Below, in pieces: positions 53,056 through 63,988 of a stretch of 64,000 bases of DNA. A program made the translations under genes and the position numbers. This DNA is from Sporosarcina sp. D27 (GTDB lineage Bacteria > Bacillota > Bacilli > Bacillales_A > Planococcaceae), in assembly GCF_000586555.1 (NCBI RefSeq), contig NZ_AZUC01000047.1, positions 1-64,000 of the forward strand, in the 5' to 3' direction. Position 1 is the stretch's first letter, and each line of letters opens with the position of its first letter. The notes under the pieces are model-generated. The model worked only from the letters and a program-made list of their open reading frames with translations. It was not told the origin of the DNA and did no database searches.

Positions 53056-54000
53056 TTATTCCCCCCGTTTGCGGGCAACCAATGCGACCCAATCTTCCAT
53101 TAAAACAGATTCAACGATTTCGAACCCTTTTTGAATGAGATCTTCTTTTACAAAGTCTTTTTTAGCCCCTATGATACCAGATACGATGAACAACCCATTA
53201 TCCGCTAATAGCTGAAATGCGTCTTGCGAGAATGTAACGATCACTTCAGCCAATATATTGGCCACGATTAAATCTGCAGGCTCTTTGACAGAATCTAAAA
53301 GGTTGCCATGCACGACTTCAACTTTTTCATCACAACTATTTAACGCAATGTTTTCTTTTGCCGATCGAACAGCCACTTCATCCAAATCCAAAGCGAGCAC
53401 TCGTTTAGCATTTAACAAGGTTGCACCAATAGCGAGGACGCCTGATCCTGTTCCTACATCAATGACGTAGTCTTCAGGCTTCACATACTTTTCAAGAGCT
53501 TGTAAGCACATGACTGTAGTCGGATGAGTACCTGTGCCGAACGCCATTCCTGGATCCAGTTCAATAATCAGCTCATCAGATTCCACTGGTACATATGTTT
53601 CCCAAGTTGGAACAATCGTGAAACGTCCTGAAATCTTCACCGGATGATAATACTTTTTCCAAGCAGTTGCCCAGTCTTCTTCATCCACTTCAGTGGTTGT
53701 AATAGCTTTCTTGCCAGTATCCAAATTGAATTGCTTCAGTTTATCAATCGATTCACTAATTTCCTGCACTGTTTCTTTTAAGAAACTGCTTGCTGGTAAA
53801 TAGGCTTTCACTAAAACGCCTTCAGATGGAAAGTCTTGTGGATCCAAGTCATAGATTTCGCCGAAGCGATCTTCATGAGTACGTTCCGGTTCTCCTGAAT
53901 CTTCAATGACTACACCACTTGCCCCTGCCTCATGAAGAATGTTGGCAACTGCCTCAGTTGCCTCATTTGTTGTGTGGATCGCTATTTCAGACCATTTCAC
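53056..54000 (-). CDS. prmA: Ribosomal protein L11 methyltransferase PrmA
   Basis: SAM-dependent methyltransferase that trimethylates L11, 314 residues. N-terminal substrate-recognition domain (KWSEIAIHTTNEATEAVANI), then ELDPGMAFGTGTHPTT and the SAM motif DVGTGSGVLAIGA, and a NILAEVIV catalytic segment. It follows dnaJ by 15 bp, the conserved Bacillota order. Confidence 0.95.
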   Translation of the reverse strand: MKWSEIAIHTTNEATEAVANILHEAGASGVVIEDSGEPERTHEDRFGEIYDLDPQDFPSEGVLVKAYLPASSFLKETVQEISESIDKLKQFNLDTGKKAITTTEVDEEDWATAWKKYYHPVKISGRFTIVPTWETYVPVESDELIIELDPGMAFGTGTHPTTVMCLQALEKYVKPEDYVIDVGTGSGVLAIGATLLNAKRVLALDLDEVAVRSAKENIALNSCDEKVEVVHGNLLDSVKEPADLIVANILAEVIVTFSQDAFQLLADNGLFIVSGIIGAKKDFVKEDLIQKGFEIVESVLMEDWVALVARKRGE

Positions 54001-54015
54001 CTACACTCAGTCCCT

Positions 54016-55152
54016 TCAATCACCTTTAATCGATCGTTTGATTTTATCAAACAGTGAACTTGAATATTCTCCCGGAGCATCCCCATCGATTGAAGCGAAT
54101 TCCCGAAGCAGTTCTTTTTGTTTTTCCGTCATCTTCTTAGGTGTCAGCAATTTCACTATTACATGTTGGTCACCTATTCCATGTCCATGAACATTTTGAA
54201 TCCCTTTTCCACGTAAACGGAATGTTGTTCCTGATTGGGTACCAGCAGGAATTTTCAAATTCACAGATCCATGAATCGTTGGTACTTCTATTTCATCACC
54301 AAGAGCAGCTTGAGGGAATGTCAGCGAGACTTCCAAAAGGATATCATCCGCTTCACGAATGAACTTCTCATGTGGCCGAACACGGAATACGATATACAAA
54401 TCCCCTGACGGTCCACCATTTACACCCGCTTCACCTTGACCCGACACGCGTAATTGTTGCCCATCGTCAACACCTGCCGGAATTGTAACCTTGATTTTTT
54501 TACGTTTTTTGACTCTACCGCTACCATGACAAGTTTCACACTTCTCAGGAATGATCTTACCTGTACCTTGACAGACGTTACATACTTTTCGATTCACCAT
54601 TTGACCCAGTGGCGTGTTTTGCGTAACTGAGATTTGACCAGTACCGCCACAATTTGTACATGTTTTCGCTGATGTGCCTTTTTTGGCACCACTTCCATCG
54701 CAAGTATTACAGACTTCTTCACGTGGTATTTCAATTTCCGTTTCTTTACCGAAAGCAGCCTCCATGAAATCGACGGTCATTGTATATTGAAGATCGTCTC
54801 CTTTACGTGGTGCATTCGGGTCGCGGCGACGTCCTCCGCCACCACCAAAGAACGAACTGAAAATGTCATCAAATCCGAATCCATCTCCACCGCCACCAAA
54901 GCCGCTGAATCCGCCTCCGCCAAAACCTTGGCTCGGATCTGCATGGCCATACTGGTCATAAGAAGCACGCTTATTTTCATCACTTAGGACTTCAAAAGCC
55001 TCTGTAACTTCTTTGAACTTATCTTCCGCCCCTTCTTCTTTGTTCAAATCTGGGTGGAACTGTTTGGAAAGTTTACGATAAGCTTTCCGTATCTCTTCTT
55101 TAGTAGCTGTTTTCGGCACTCCAAGTATTTCATAATAATCCCGTTTGCTCAT
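54016..55152 (-). CDS. dnaJ: Chaperone DnaJ
   Basis: Hsp40 co-chaperone of DnaK. J domain with HPD (SKQFHPDLN, about residues 31-33), a Gly/Phe-rich linker (about 74-110), four zinc repeats ([32 protein letters not shown]; about 147-205) and the C-terminal substrate domain. Length 378. The gene is separated from dnaK by 128 bp with a partial terminator, so DnaJ may be made at a lower level. Confidence 0.98.
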   Translation of the reverse strand: MSKRDYYEILGVPKTATKEEIRKAYRKLSKQFHPDLNKEEGAEDKFKEVTEAFEVLSDENKRASYDQYGHADPSQGFGGGGFSGFGGGGDGFGFDDIFSSFFGGGGGRRRDPNAPRKGDDLQYTMTVDFMEAAFGKETEIEIPREEVCNTCDGSGAKKGTSAKTCTNCGGTGQISVTQNTPLGQMVNRKVCNVCQGTGKIIPEKCETCHGSGRVKKRKKIKVTIPAGVDDGQQLRVSGQGEAGVNGGPSGDLYIVFRVRPHEKFIREADDILLEVSLTFPQAALGDEIEVPTIHGSVNLKIPAGTQSGTTFRLRGKGIQNVHGHGIGDQHVIVKLLTPKKMTEKQKELLREFASIDGDAPGEYSSSLFDKIKRSIKGD

Positions 55153-55226
55153 TCATCTACACTCCCGAAACTCATTTAGCGTTGTGTGCATTGTAACACT
55201 TTTTGAGTAAGTTTGGTAACAAACGA

Positions 55227-55264
55227 AAAAGCCAAAGCCGGAATATCGGACTTTGACTTTTCCG
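55227..55264 (-). terminator. Attenuating terminator between dnaK and dnaJ
   Basis: Minus-strand GTCAAAGTC pairs with GGCTTTGGC through Watson-Crick and G-U pairs, followed by TTTTTCGTTTG. The wobble pairs suggest partial termination between dnaK and dnaJ. Confidence 0.65.
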
Positions 55265-55280
55265 TCAATCAGTTATTGAT

Positions 55281-57107
55281 TTAGTTTTTCTTGTCGTCTT
55301 CTACTTCTGAAAAATCAGCGTCTACGACACCATCATCAGAACCAGTTGTGTTTTCGCCTTGTGCATTCGCTTCAGCTTGAGCTTGTTCATACATTTTCAT
55401 TGTCATTTGTTGAACAACTTGTTCAAGAGCATCTTTCTTCTCTTTCATTTCATCAAGATTGTTAGCTTCAATTGCTGACTTCAATGCTTCTTTCGCATCT
55501 TCAACACTTTTCACTTCTTCTTCAGATACTTTACCTTCCAAGTCTTTCAATGTCTTTTCAGCCATGAATACGAGTTGGTCTGCTTCGTTACGAAGGTCTG
55601 CTTCCTCTTTTTGCTTCTTATCTTCTTCAGCATGTGCTTCTGCATCTTTAACCATGCGATCGATTTCATCGTCAGAAAGACCTGAACTAGACTGAATTGT
55701 AATATTTTGTTCTTTTTGCGTACCCATATCCTTCGCTTTAACTGTAACAATACCGTTTTTATCAATATCGAAAGTTACCTCGATTTGAGGTACGCCACGT
55801 GGAGCTGGTGGGATATCCGTCAATTGGAAACGACCAAGCGTTTTGTTGTCAGTTGCCATCGCACGCTCACCTTGAAGGACGTGGATGTCTACAGCTGGCT
55901 GGTTATCAGCAGCAGTTGAGAACACTTGTGATTTACTTGTTGGGATCGTTGTATTTCGGTCAATTAGTTTTGTAAATACGCTACCCATTGTTTCAATACC
56001 TAGTGATAGTGGTGTAACGTCAAGTAACACTACGTCTTTCACATCACCAGTTAGAATTGACCCTTGTACAGCCGCACCCATTGCTACTACTTCATCAGGG
56101 TTAACACCTTTAAATGGCTCTTTACCTGTTTCTTTCTTGATTGCTTCTTGAACTGCTGGAATTCTTGTAGAACCACCAACTAGAATAACGCGATCCAAAT
56201 CAGAAGGAGAAAGATCAGCATCTTTAATTGCCTGACGAGTTGGAACCATTGAACGCTCAACAAGTGAAGCTGTCAATTCGTCGAACTTCGCACGAGTTAA
56301 CGAAATCTCCAAGTGAAGTGGACCAGCTTCTCCTGCTGTAATGAATGGAAGGGAAATTTGTGTAGATGTAACACCAGACAAATCTTTCTTCGCTTTTTCA
56401 GCAGCATCTTTCAAGCGTTGCATCGCCATCTTATCTTTAGAAAGGTCAATTCCATTGTCTTTACGGAACTCTTGTACTAGATAATCGATGATTACATCAT
56501 CGAAGTCATCTCCGCCTAATTTGTTGTCCCCAGCAGTCGAACGTACTTGGAATACCCCGTCACCAAGTTCAAGGATTGAGACGTCAAACGTACCGCCACC
56601 AAGGTCATAAACTAGGATTGTTTGATCTTCTTCTGTTTTATCTAAACCATATGCTAGTGCTGCTGCAGTTGGCTCGTTGATAATACGTTCAACTTCAAGT
56701 CCAGCAATTTTACCAGCGTCTTTTGTTGCTTGACGTTGCGCATCGTTGAAGTATGCAGGTACTGTAATAACAGCTTTAGTTACTTTTTCACCAAGATACT
56801 CTTCCGCGTATCCTTTCATATATTGAAGAATCATCGCAGAAATTTCTTGTGGTGAGTATTCTTTATCTTCCACTTTTTCTTTGTAGTCTGTTCCCATGTG
56901 ACGCTTAACGGACATCACCGTGTTCGGATTTGTAATTGACTGACGCTTAGCAACCTCACCGATTTGACGTTCTCCATTTTTAAACGCTACAACAGATGGT
57001 GTTGTGCGGTTACCTTCCGGATTTGGAATTACTTTTGCTTCTCCACCCTCAAATACTGAAACTACTGAGTTTGTTGTTCCTAAGTCAATACCGATAATTT
57101 TACTCAT
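55281..57107 (-). CDS. dnaK: Chaperone DnaK (Hsp70)
   Basis: ATP-dependent chaperone, 608 residues. ATPase signatures [28 protein letters not shown] and [14 protein letters not shown], then the substrate-binding domain ([15 protein letters not shown]) and a helical lid with an acidic C terminus ([14 protein letters not shown]). The shortened loop of Gram-positive DnaK near residue 80 is as expected. Third gene of hrcA-grpE-dnaK, under the CIRCE operator. Confidence 0.98.
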   Translation of the reverse strand: MSKIIGIDLGTTNSVVSVFEGGEAKVIPNPEGNRTTPSVVAFKNGERQIGEVAKRQSITNPNTVMSVKRHMGTDYKEKVEDKEYSPQEISAMILQYMKGYAEEYLGEKVTKAVITVPAYFNDAQRQATKDAGKIAGLEVERIINEPTAAALAYGLDKTEEDQTILVYDLGGGTFDVSILELGDGVFQVRSTAGDNKLGGDDFDDVIIDYLVQEFRKDNGIDLSKDKMAMQRLKDAAEKAKKDLSGVTSTQISLPFITAGEAGPLHLEISLTRAKFDELTASLVERSMVPTRQAIKDADLSPSDLDRVILVGGSTRIPAVQEAIKKETGKEPFKGVNPDEVVAMGAAVQGSILTGDVKDVVLLDVTPLSLGIETMGSVFTKLIDRNTTIPTSKSQVFSTAADNQPAVDIHVLQGERAMATDNKTLGRFQLTDIPPAPRGVPQIEVTFDIDKNGIVTVKAKDMGTQKEQNITIQSSSGLSDDEIDRMVKDAEAHAEEDKKQKEEADLRNEADQLVFMAEKTLKDLEGKVSEEEVKSVEDAKEALKSAIEANNLDEMKEKKDALEQVVQQMTMKMYEQAQAEANAQGENTTGSDDGVVDADFSEVEDDKKN

Positions 57108-57155
57108 ATCTAAATTCCTCCTAATTTTAGTTCATTAAAGTTTTTAGTTGAATAG

Positions 57156-57749
57156 TTATTCGTTCACTTTAACCATTGCAGGGCGGAGTACGCGATCTTT
57201 CAACGTATACCCTTTTTGCAATACTTCAAGCACCGATCCTGATGGGAAATTCTCATCGGAGTCTGTCATGACGGCTTGATGGTAGTTCGGATCGAATTCA
57301 ATACCAGCTGCTTCAATTTCAGTTAATCCTGATGATTTCAAGGCTTCTTCCAAACTACGGAATACCATTTCCATACCAGTTAGCAATGACTTTGCATCGT
57401 CACTTTCAGCTTTAACAGAAAGTCCACGTTCGAAGTTATCCAAGACCGGCACAAGGTTCGTCAATACCTCTTGTGAACGGTATTTTTGTAACGCTTCTTT
57501 GTCTAGCGTAGCTCTTCTACGGGCGTTATCCAAGTCTGCTAAAACTCGTAAACGTCTGTTCTCTTCGTCCTGCAACTTTGTTTTCAACTCTTCAATTTCA
57601 GCATCTTTTAGCTCTTCCGCTGTTAGTGTCTCTTGTTGTTCTTCCACTTCAACTGATTCACTTTCAACTGTATCAGGAGTCACTGCTTCGTCCTGCTGTA
57701 CAGAAGTTTCAGTTTCCAGCTCTTCAGATGTTTGGCCTTTTTCTGTCAT
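57156..57749 (-). CDS. grpE: Nucleotide exchange factor GrpE
   Basis: Releases ADP from DnaK. An acidic disordered N terminus (residues 1-50, many Glu), a long coiled coil (about 52-100, ELKTKLQDEENRRLRVLADL) and the C-terminal beta domain with GIEFDPNYHQAVMT and LQKGYTLKDRVLRPAMVKV. Length 197. It overlaps hrcA by four bases. Confidence 0.97.
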   Translation of the reverse strand: MTEKGQTSEELETETSVQQDEAVTPDTVESESVEVEEQQETLTAEELKDAEIEELKTKLQDEENRRLRVLADLDNARRRATLDKEALQKYRSQEVLTNLVPVLDNFERGLSVKAESDDAKSLLTGMEMVFRSLEEALKSSGLTEIEAAGIEFDPNYHQAVMTDSDENFPSGSVLEVLQKGYTLKDRVLRPAMVKVNE

Positions 57750-58798
57750 GATTCGTTCCTCCTATCCGTTCTTCCTTCAATCGTGAGTCTTGCAAGTGCA
57801 GTAGAAAGATCATCACTTAAAATATCAAGCAATGTAATTACTCTGCCATAATCCATACGTTTCGGCCCAATGATTGCAATCGAGCCCGTCATATCCGTAC
57901 CAACTGCATAGGCCGTCGTTATGACACTAAAATCATCTAGTGTTTGCTCATTGTTTTCTGAACCGATCCGCACTTGGATGCCTGCAAGATCATTTTTGAA
58001 CAGCGTGAGCGGCATTCCATGCTCAATTGCTTCTAAAAACGTTTTTACTTTTTGAACATCATTAAATTCTGGTTGCTTCATCATGTTCATCTGACCGCTG
58101 TAAAATAGACGTTCCTCTGTTTTTCCTGCCATGGCGTCTTGAATGGAAGTAAGAATTGTACCCGCATTTTTGACATGCCGTTCAAACAGCAGTTTCGATT
58201 CTGTAGCTAGTTTACGCGGAATTTCAGACAGCGGAGTTCCAACGAGTCGCTCATTCAAGAGATTGACCATTTTCTCAATATCTGAAGGCGACAATCCGTC
58301 TGTTGCATCAAATACGTGATTTTCCACTCTTCCGCTATTCGTTACCATAATGGCAACTGCTTTCGATCCTGATAAAGGAACTATTGAAAACCGTTTTACC
58401 TTGTGAGCCGTTGTATCCGGCCCAAGTAGAACTGTAGTATAGTTCGTCAGTTCCGAGAGAATAGATGCTGAATTCCTGATGAGAACTTCCGCTTCCAGTA
58501 CTTTTTCCTGAAATATGGAACGTAATTGAAGGTTGTCCTCCATTTTTAGCTTTTGAGGTGTCAGCAAGTGGTCGACATAAAATCGATATCCTTTTTCAGA
58601 AGGAACCCTTCCGGAAGATGTATGGGTTTTCTCAAGAAACCCCATCTCTTCAAGATCCGCCATCTCATTTCGGATGGTTGCCGGACTAAAAGGAGCTTCC
58701 TCCTTTTTGGAAAGTTGCCGGGAGCCCACTGGCTGAGCGGATTCGATGAAGTCGTTAACCGTCAGTTGCAAAATAAGCAATTGCCTGTTTGTCAACAT
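57746..58798 (-). CDS. hrcA: Heat-inducible transcription repressor HrcA
   Basis: Repressor of class I heat-shock genes; it binds CIRCE and needs GroEL to be active. Winged-helix N terminus (LTNRQLLILQLTVNDFIESA, FSPATIRNEMADLEEMGFLE), then the GAF-like domain. Length 350. AACAGGAG eight bases before ATG 58798 gives the usual start MLTNRQLLIL; the longer frame would translate through CIRCE. First gene of hrcA-grpE-dnaK-dnaJ-prmA-rsmE-mtaB. Confidence 0.96.
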   Translation of the reverse strand: MLTNRQLLILQLTVNDFIESAQPVGSRQLSKKEEAPFSPATIRNEMADLEEMGFLEKTHTSSGRVPSEKGYRFYVDHLLTPQKLKMEDNLQLRSIFQEKVLEAEVLIRNSASILSELTNYTTVLLGPDTTAHKVKRFSIVPLSGSKAVAIMVTNSGRVENHVFDATDGLSPSDIEKMVNLLNERLVGTPLSEIPRKLATESKLLFERHVKNAGTILTSIQDAMAGKTEERLFYSGQMNMMKQPEFNDVQKVKTFLEAIEHGMPLTLFKNDLAGIQVRIGSENNEQTLDDFSVITTAYAVGTDMTGSIAIIGPKRMDYGRVITLLDILSDDLSTALARLTIEGRTDRRNES

Positions 58799-58812
58799 AA
58801 TCATCACTCCTG

Positions 58813-58839
58813 TTAGCACTCCTTTTAAACGAGTGCTAA
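58813..58839. promoter_or_regulatory. CIRCE operator of the hrcA operon
   Basis: TTAGCACTC, nine bases, GAGTGCTAA: an exact match to the CIRCE consensus, between the promoter and the hrcA start. HrcA bound here represses its own operon until heat or misfolded protein titrates GroEL. Confidence 0.97.
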
Positions 58840-58849
58840 TACTACTCAT

Positions 58850-58878
58850 AATTTATCAAATGACAAAGACAGTGTCAA
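58850..58878 (-). promoter_or_regulatory. Sigma-A promoter of the hrcA operon
   Basis: Minus-strand TTGACA (58873-58878), 17-bp spacer, TAAATT (58850-58855). The start point falls at the edge of CIRCE. Confidence 0.8.
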
Positions 58879-58894
58879 ACATTTGAATCTGGTT

Positions 58895-60028
58895 TCATCC
58901 AAGAAATTGTTGAAATGCTTCGTTTCCTTTAAAAATTCCGTTCCTCGTTAGCCTGATTCGATTCTCATGCAGTTCGAGCAAATCTTTTTGTATGAGATTT
59001 TGGATGACTCCACCGTATTTTTCATCCATTGTAATTCCGAATTTTTCAGCGAAGTGTTGTATAGAAACCCCTTCTGTTTTGCGAAGTCCTAGAAACATTT
59101 CTTCTTCCATACTTTCTTGAAGAGTTACTATATTCTCTTCTTTTCTCGGCAATTCCCCAGTTTTAACATGTTCCATGTACCGTTTTAGCGGAGCGATGTT
59201 TGCATAGCGTACGCCTTTGAGATAACCATGGGCCCCCGCACCGATTCCAGCGTATTCATCGTTTTCCCAATAAATCATATTGTGAATTGACTCACTGCCA
59301 GGAATCGCAAAGTTACTGATTTCGTACTGTGATCTTCCTGCGCGCTGCATCCGATCGATAAGTTCTGCAAACATAACCGTCTCTTCATCTTCCCCTGGTA
59401 ACGGGAGTCTTCCTTTATTCATCAAGTTATAAAATACTGTCTTTGGTTCAATGATAAGCGAGTATCCCGAGTAATGTGGTAGGTCAAGCGCAAGTGCTTG
59501 GTCTAGCGTATCCTTCCATTGTGCTTGTGTTTGACCTGGCAACGCATAAATCATATCAATGCTGATGTTTTCAAAACCAGCTCGTCGGGCGTTGTTGACA
59601 ACGTCAATCGCTTGCTTTGGACTGTGAGAACGACCGATTTTTTTCAGTAGGTCCTCATCAAATGATTGAACTCCTAGACTTAACCGTTTCACTTGACCAT
59701 TTTTTAACACGCTCAGTTTATCCATTGTTAACTCATCGGGATTCGCTTCAGTTGAAAACTCCGTTAAAGCTTTGACATTTACATAGCTATGAACAATTTC
59801 AAGTAAACGTTCTAACTGTTTTGCTGTTAATGCTGTTGGAGTTCCACCTCCGAAGAAAACCGTTTCAACTTTCGTGAAATCAGCCCCACTTTGTTTTAGC
59901 AACGACAATTCCTTGTCTATCGTCTCAATGTATTCGTCCACTGGTTGGTTCTCAAAAAACACTTTGTTGAAATCACAATAGTGGCAGATTTGGTGGCAGA
60001 ATGGGATGTGGATGTATATACCTCTCAT
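58895..60028 (-). CDS. hemW: Radical SAM haem chaperone HemW
   Basis: HemN-like protein now regarded as a haem chaperone, 377 residues. Radical-SAM cluster motif CHQICHYC (residues 11-18), the GGGTPT SAM motif (FFGGGTPTAL) and a C-terminal HemN domain. It lacks the N-terminal extension with the extra cysteine of true coproporphyrinogen dehydrogenases. It lies 69 bp after lepA, the conserved lepA-hemW-hrcA order. Confidence 0.94.
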   Translation of the reverse strand: MRGIYIHIPFCHQICHYCDFNKVFFENQPVDEYIETIDKELSLLKQSGADFTKVETVFFGGGTPTALTAKQLERLLEIVHSYVNVKALTEFSTEANPDELTMDKLSVLKNGQVKRLSLGVQSFDEDLLKKIGRSHSPKQAIDVVNNARRAGFENISIDMIYALPGQTQAQWKDTLDQALALDLPHYSGYSLIIEPKTVFYNLMNKGRLPLPGEDEETVMFAELIDRMQRAGRSQYEISNFAIPGSESIHNMIYWENDEYAGIGAGAHGYLKGVRYANIAPLKRYMEHVKTGELPRKEENIVTLQESMEEEMFLGLRKTEGVSIQHFAEKFGITMDEKYGGVIQNLIQKDLLELHENRIRLTRNGIFKGNEAFQQFLG

Positions 60029-60057
60029 TAGTTGCTTTCCCTCCTGTAAACGCCAAA

Positions 60058-60078
60058 CAGAGGGCTATATGCCCTCTG
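60058..60078 (-). terminator. Hairpin between lepA and hemW
   Basis: A perfect 8-bp stem (CAGAGGGC, GCCCTCTG) with TTTGG after it on the minus strand; weak T tract, so partial termination at most. Confidence 0.5.
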
Positions 60079-60097
60079 CTCATGCAGCTTATTACAA

Positions 60098-61924
60098 TTA
60101 CTCTTCGTCCATACGTAGGACGGCCATGAACGCTTCTTGAGGAACTTCTACAGATCCTACTTGTTTCATCTTCTTCTTACCTTCTTTTTGCTTTTCAAGA
60201 AGTTTTCTCTTTCGTGAAATATCTCCGCCATAACATTTCGCAAGTACGTTTTTACCCATTGACTTAATCGTCGAACGCGCAATGATTTTCTGTCCGATTG
60301 CAGCTTGTACTGGAACTTCGAATTGCTGACGCGGGATCAAGGATCTCAACTTCTCAACAATCGCTTTCCCACGATCGTATGCGAAATCACGATGAACGAT
60401 AAAGCTAAGCGCATCGACAGTCTCGCCATTCAATAAGATGTCCATCTTATTAAGTTTGGATTTCTTATAACCGATTAATTCATAATCTAAGGATGCATAC
60501 CCTTTAGTACCCGATTTTAACTGATCAAAGAAGTCATAAACAATTTCCGCTAGTGGTAGTTCATACAAAATGTTAACACGGGAAGAATCCATATAGTCCA
60601 TTGTAAGGAAATTACCTCGTTTTTTCTGACAAAGCTCCATAACAGCACCAACATAATCGTTTGGCACCATGATAGATGCCTTAACATAAGGCTCTTCCAC
60701 GTATTCCGTTTTTTGTGCATCTGGCATCATTGACGGATTGTCGACTTTCATTTCACTACCATCCGTCAAGACGACATTGTAAATTACGCTTGGTGCCGTT
60801 GTGATTAAGTCGATATTGAATTCTCTCTCAATCCGCTCTTGAATGATTTCCATGTGGAGAAGCCCTAAGAAGCCACAACGATACCCGAAACCAAGAGCTT
60901 GAGAAGTTTCCGCTTCGTATTCCAAAGCAGAGTCGTTAAGCTCAAGCTTCTCAAGCGCTTCTCTTAGATCATTATACTTGGAAGTATCTATCGGATATAA
61001 GCCGCAGAATACCATTGGATTCATCTTACGGTATCCTTCCAAAGCTTTGTCAGCAGGGTTTTCAGCAAGTGTTATCGTATCTCCAACTCGCGTATCCCCT
61101 ACTGTTTTAATTGCAGCTGACAAATAACCAACATCCCCAACTGTCAATTCATCTCGTGGTGAGATCTTTGGAGTGAAAACACCAAGATCGACAACTTCAA
61201 ATTCTTTTCCAGTTGCCATCATGCGAATTGTATCTCCTGGTTTAACGGTGCCTTCCATGATTCGGATGTTAACGATGACACCCTTGTACTGATCGTAATG
61301 GGAGTCGAATATCAATGCCTTCAGTGGGGCACTTGGATCTCCTGTTGGAGCTGGAACTTTTTCAACGATTTGTTCCAAGATTTCTTCAATCCCGATTCCT
61401 GCTTTTGCTGATGCCAAGACTGCTTCTGATGCGTCGATGCCGATTACATTTTCGATTTCGTCTTTCACACGCTCTGGATCCGCTGCTGGCAGGTCAATCT
61501 TATTGATTACAGGTAAGATTTCAAGATCATTATCTAACGCTAAGTAAACGTTTGCTAAGGTTTGTGCTTCAATTCCTTGTGCTGCATCCACTACGAGTAT
61601 CGCACCCTCGCACGCTGCAAGACTTCGTGACACCTCGTACGTGAAATCGACGTGCCCAGGAGTGTCGATTAAATGGAACGTGTATTCTTCACCACTCTTC
61701 GCAGTATAAGCAATCTGTACCGCATTCAATTTAATCGTGATTCCACGTTCCCTTTCGAGATCCATCGAATCTAACGTTTGTGATTTCATCTCACGAGCAG
61801 TAATGGTTTCAGTTTTTTCAAGTATTCGATCTGCGAGAGTGGATTTCCCGTGATCGATATGAGCAATAATTGAAAAGTTGCGTATATTTTTCTGTCGATC
61901 CAATTTCTGTTGATGATTCATCAT
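60098..61924 (-). CDS. lepA: Elongation factor 4 (LepA)
   Basis: Ribosome-bound GTPase thought to act in initiation or back-translocation. G1 HIDHGKST (about residues 23-30), [19 protein letters not shown], then EF-G-like domains and the LepA-specific end with [20 protein letters not shown]. Length 608. AGGAG eight bases before the first of two ATGs (61924) favours that start; 61921 is an alternative. Confidence 0.97.
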   Translation of the reverse strand: MMNHQQKLDRQKNIRNFSIIAHIDHGKSTLADRILEKTETITAREMKSQTLDSMDLERERGITIKLNAVQIAYTAKSGEEYTFHLIDTPGHVDFTYEVSRSLAACEGAILVVDAAQGIEAQTLANVYLALDNDLEILPVINKIDLPAADPERVKDEIENVIGIDASEAVLASAKAGIGIEEILEQIVEKVPAPTGDPSAPLKALIFDSHYDQYKGVIVNIRIMEGTVKPGDTIRMMATGKEFEVVDLGVFTPKISPRDELTVGDVGYLSAAIKTVGDTRVGDTITLAENPADKALEGYRKMNPMVFCGLYPIDTSKYNDLREALEKLELNDSALEYEAETSQALGFGYRCGFLGLLHMEIIQERIEREFNIDLITTAPSVIYNVVLTDGSEMKVDNPSMMPDAQKTEYVEEPYVKASIMVPNDYVGAVMELCQKKRGNFLTMDYMDSSRVNILYELPLAEIVYDFFDQLKSGTKGYASLDYELIGYKKSKLNKMDILLNGETVDALSFIVHRDFAYDRGKAIVEKLRSLIPRQQFEVPVQAAIGQKIIARSTIKSMGKNVLAKCYGGDISRKRKLLEKQKEGKKKMKQVGSVEVPQEAFMAVLRMDEE

Positions 61925-62029
61925 AATTCTCACTCCTAATTCGGCTAGTATGAATTATAGCAGAAACCGAGCAGGGGTGTTACACATTTCCTTTTTACTA
62001 TAGATTAAATGCGTATTTCTTTTCAAACT

Positions 62030-62056
62030 AAAAAAGAGAAGCAGTATTCACTTCTC
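62030..62056 (-). terminator. Terminator of spoIIP
   Basis: Stem GAGAAG (62036-62041) with CTTCTC (62051-62056) and TTTTTTAG after it on the minus strand. The stem is short, six pairs. Confidence 0.6.
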
Positions 62057-62102
62057 CTTTCTTGTAACACTGCTTCAGTTAAATACTATCTGTTACTCCC
62101 TA

Positions 62103-62900
62103 TCATTCTTCCGCAAATATTGAAGCGGCCGCTTCTGCAATGACAGCAACCGTTCGATTTAGTTCTTCTTCATTATTCCCGATTCCACCTAGTTCCACCA
62201 AAACAAATCCTGGATGAAGATCCTGATTGTACTTACCATCCACTCCCGTACCACCTTTTACAATAATATTTCGCGTAATGCCTGGAACTCGAGTTTCCAT
62301 TCCTTTATTCAACCGCTTAGCAACTTCATAATTTTTGGTATAGTTCTTATGTTCTTTTCCGATGACAAATGCTACTTTTGCATACCTCTCCCCATCCACA
62401 GTTACCGTTGTTTTGTCCGCACCTACCGAGTCCCGGTGGATATCCAATACAATGTCATAGTTTTTATTTGCAAGTGTTTGTTGCAAATATGGACGAATCG
62501 TTTTGTATGAACGGTGGTAAGGAATACTCTTTTCCGCCATTACTTTTTGAATATCTACTGGTAACAAATCAGCTTCCACACCATACGCAGCAAACTGCAA
62601 TTGAAGTTTCTCTCCCAGTTTCGTGATATTTTCTGTTTTGTGAGAGACAGCAACTTTTCCATTTGCAGCGAGTGTAATCGGCTCATAGGCTTCTTCAGAA
62701 TGCGTAAAATGGATTAAGACCTTCTTATCGTTCGATGGTTTAGGTGCTTCCAGTACATTGGATGCGTAAACAATGTATGCTTTTTGTTTTAGCAGCACTG
62801 AGGAACTGTCCGATTGTTTTGCGGGAAGCAATTGAAGCAAGATTGGAAATAGAAATAAGATTAATACAGCAAGAGTCCAGATTTTTAGTGTCTTTTTCAA
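62103..62900 (-). CDS. spoIIP: Stage II sporulation protein P
   Basis: Cell-wall hydrolase that, with SpoIID and SpoIIM, thins septal peptidoglycan and drives engulfment. One membrane helix (7-27), then the SpoIIP domain: IHFTHSEEAYEP (H64, H67, E69/E70), LDIHRDS (H155) and LVELGG (E236), the expected zinc and catalytic positions. At 265 residues it is much shorter than B. subtilis SpoIIP (about 401); the missing part is the linker between anchor and catalytic domain. The gpr-spoIIP-lepA order is conserved. Confidence 0.92.
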   Translation of the reverse strand: MKKTLKIWTLAVLILFLFPILLQLLPAKQSDSSSVLLKQKAYIVYASNVLEAPKPSNDKKVLIHFTHSEEAYEPITLAANGKVAVSHKTENITKLGEKLQLQFAAYGVEADLLPVDIQKVMAEKSIPYHRSYKTIRPYLQQTLANKNYDIVLDIHRDSVGADKTTVTVDGERYAKVAFVIGKEHKNYTKNYEVAKRLNKGMETRVPGITRNIIVKGGTGVDGKYNQDLHPGFVLVELGGIGNNEEELNRTVAVIAEAAASIFAEE

Positions 62901-62944
62901 CAGTCATCCCCCCGTCTCAGCTACTATATGCGGGGGGAAGCCCA

Positions 62945-63988
62945 TCAAGAACTCTGTTTTACACTGCGTATCCAAGTTTCAAGAGAACTCGATAGTGCCA
63001 AAGAATAATGCTGCACCCAACTATCAATTTCTTTAGGAGAGATGAACGTCTTCAACTGATGATTCGACAAGACTTCTTCAAATAACTGTACGCGCTCTTC
63101 GTGCGGCCAGGATGCCCAATCTCCAAATACAGGAATTAAATTTTTTCGATCTGCACTTTTGGTATCAGAATGAAGCCATGGTGTGACAGAAAGCCTCGAA
63201 GAAGGTTTGCTTTCTTCCTCAATTTTAGCAGCCATATATCCGAATAATGTATCAATTGCATCTGCAATTAGCACAGGTCCATCTACTACGGTTGGTATAC
63301 CGATTGCTACAACTGGAATTCCCAACGACTCCTGAGAAACTTCTTTACGGCTATTACCAACTCCTGAGCCTGGGTGAATCCCGGTATCGGTAAGTTGAAT
63401 TGTCCTACACAACCTCGAACTATCACGTGCAGCAAGTGCATCAATGACAATGAGTAAATCGGGATTCACAACGTCGACAACTGCTTTAATGAAGTCAGCT
63501 GTCTCTAAACCCGTTTGAATCGTGACTCCGGGTGAATACACATATACATCTGCTCCGTCATCTTTATAGTAATCCGGAACAACTGTATTGAGCCGCTCCA
63601 TAGTGAGTGGACCGACTGCATCTGGTGTCACATCCTTGTTTCCGAGTCCGATAAACAAAATCTTACTATCTTCCTTGAGATTTAAAGGTTCAGTCAATTT
63701 TTTAAGTTGCTGCGTCATCGATTTTGCCAATTTCGTTAAACCTACGTTATCATCTGCATGTAACAGTGGATCAGTTAGAGTAATGTATGTTCCTTTCTTC
63801 TTTCCAATCCGTTTTTCACCTTCTTCATCTACAACAACGGTCGTCAGAATGGTTCTTCCCTTTTTTTCTTCGTTGAACTGAATACCAGCTGACTCATCTA
63901 GCTTTTCTTTTTCCTCGGAAGTTTGGTGTCTCACCATTTCTTCACTCTCAACGACTAAATCCGTCCTGTAAAAGTCGTAGTTTTCCAT
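62945..63988 (-). CDS. gpr: Germination protease GPR
   Basis: Aspartic-like protease that degrades small acid-soluble spore proteins at germination; made as an inactive zymogen in the forespore. 347 residues. N-terminal propeptide begins MENYDFYRTDLVVESEE; the core has LFIGLGNKDVTPDAVGPLT (first catalytic Asp) and LLIVIDALAARDSSRL (second), with GIHPGSGVGNSRKEV. GAGGTGATGGTC before ATG 63988 shows that the gene is complete at the window edge. Usually sigma-G dependent; the promoter is outside the window. Confidence 0.95.
   Translation of the reverse strand: MENYDFYRTDLVVESEEMVRHQTSEEKEKLDESAGIQFNEEKKGRTILTTVVVDEEGEKRIGKKKGTYITLTDPLLHADDNVGLTKLAKSMTQQLKKLTEPLNLKEDSKILFIGLGNKDVTPDAVGPLTMERLNTVVPDYYKDDGADVYVYSPGVTIQTGLETADFIKAVVDVVNPDLLIVIDALAARDSSRLCRTIQLTDTGIHPGSGVGNSRKEVSQESLGIPVVAIGIPTVVDGPVLIADAIDTLFGYMAAKIEEESKPSSRLSVTPWLHSDTKSADRKNLIPVFGDWASWPHEERVQLFEEVLSNHQLKTFISPKEIDSWVQHYSLALSSSLETWIRSVKQSS

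Noticed and set aside
58799-58849. Upstream extension of hrcA
   Set aside because: It would translate the CIRCE operator; the shorter start has a ribosome site and the conserved MLTNRQLLIL.
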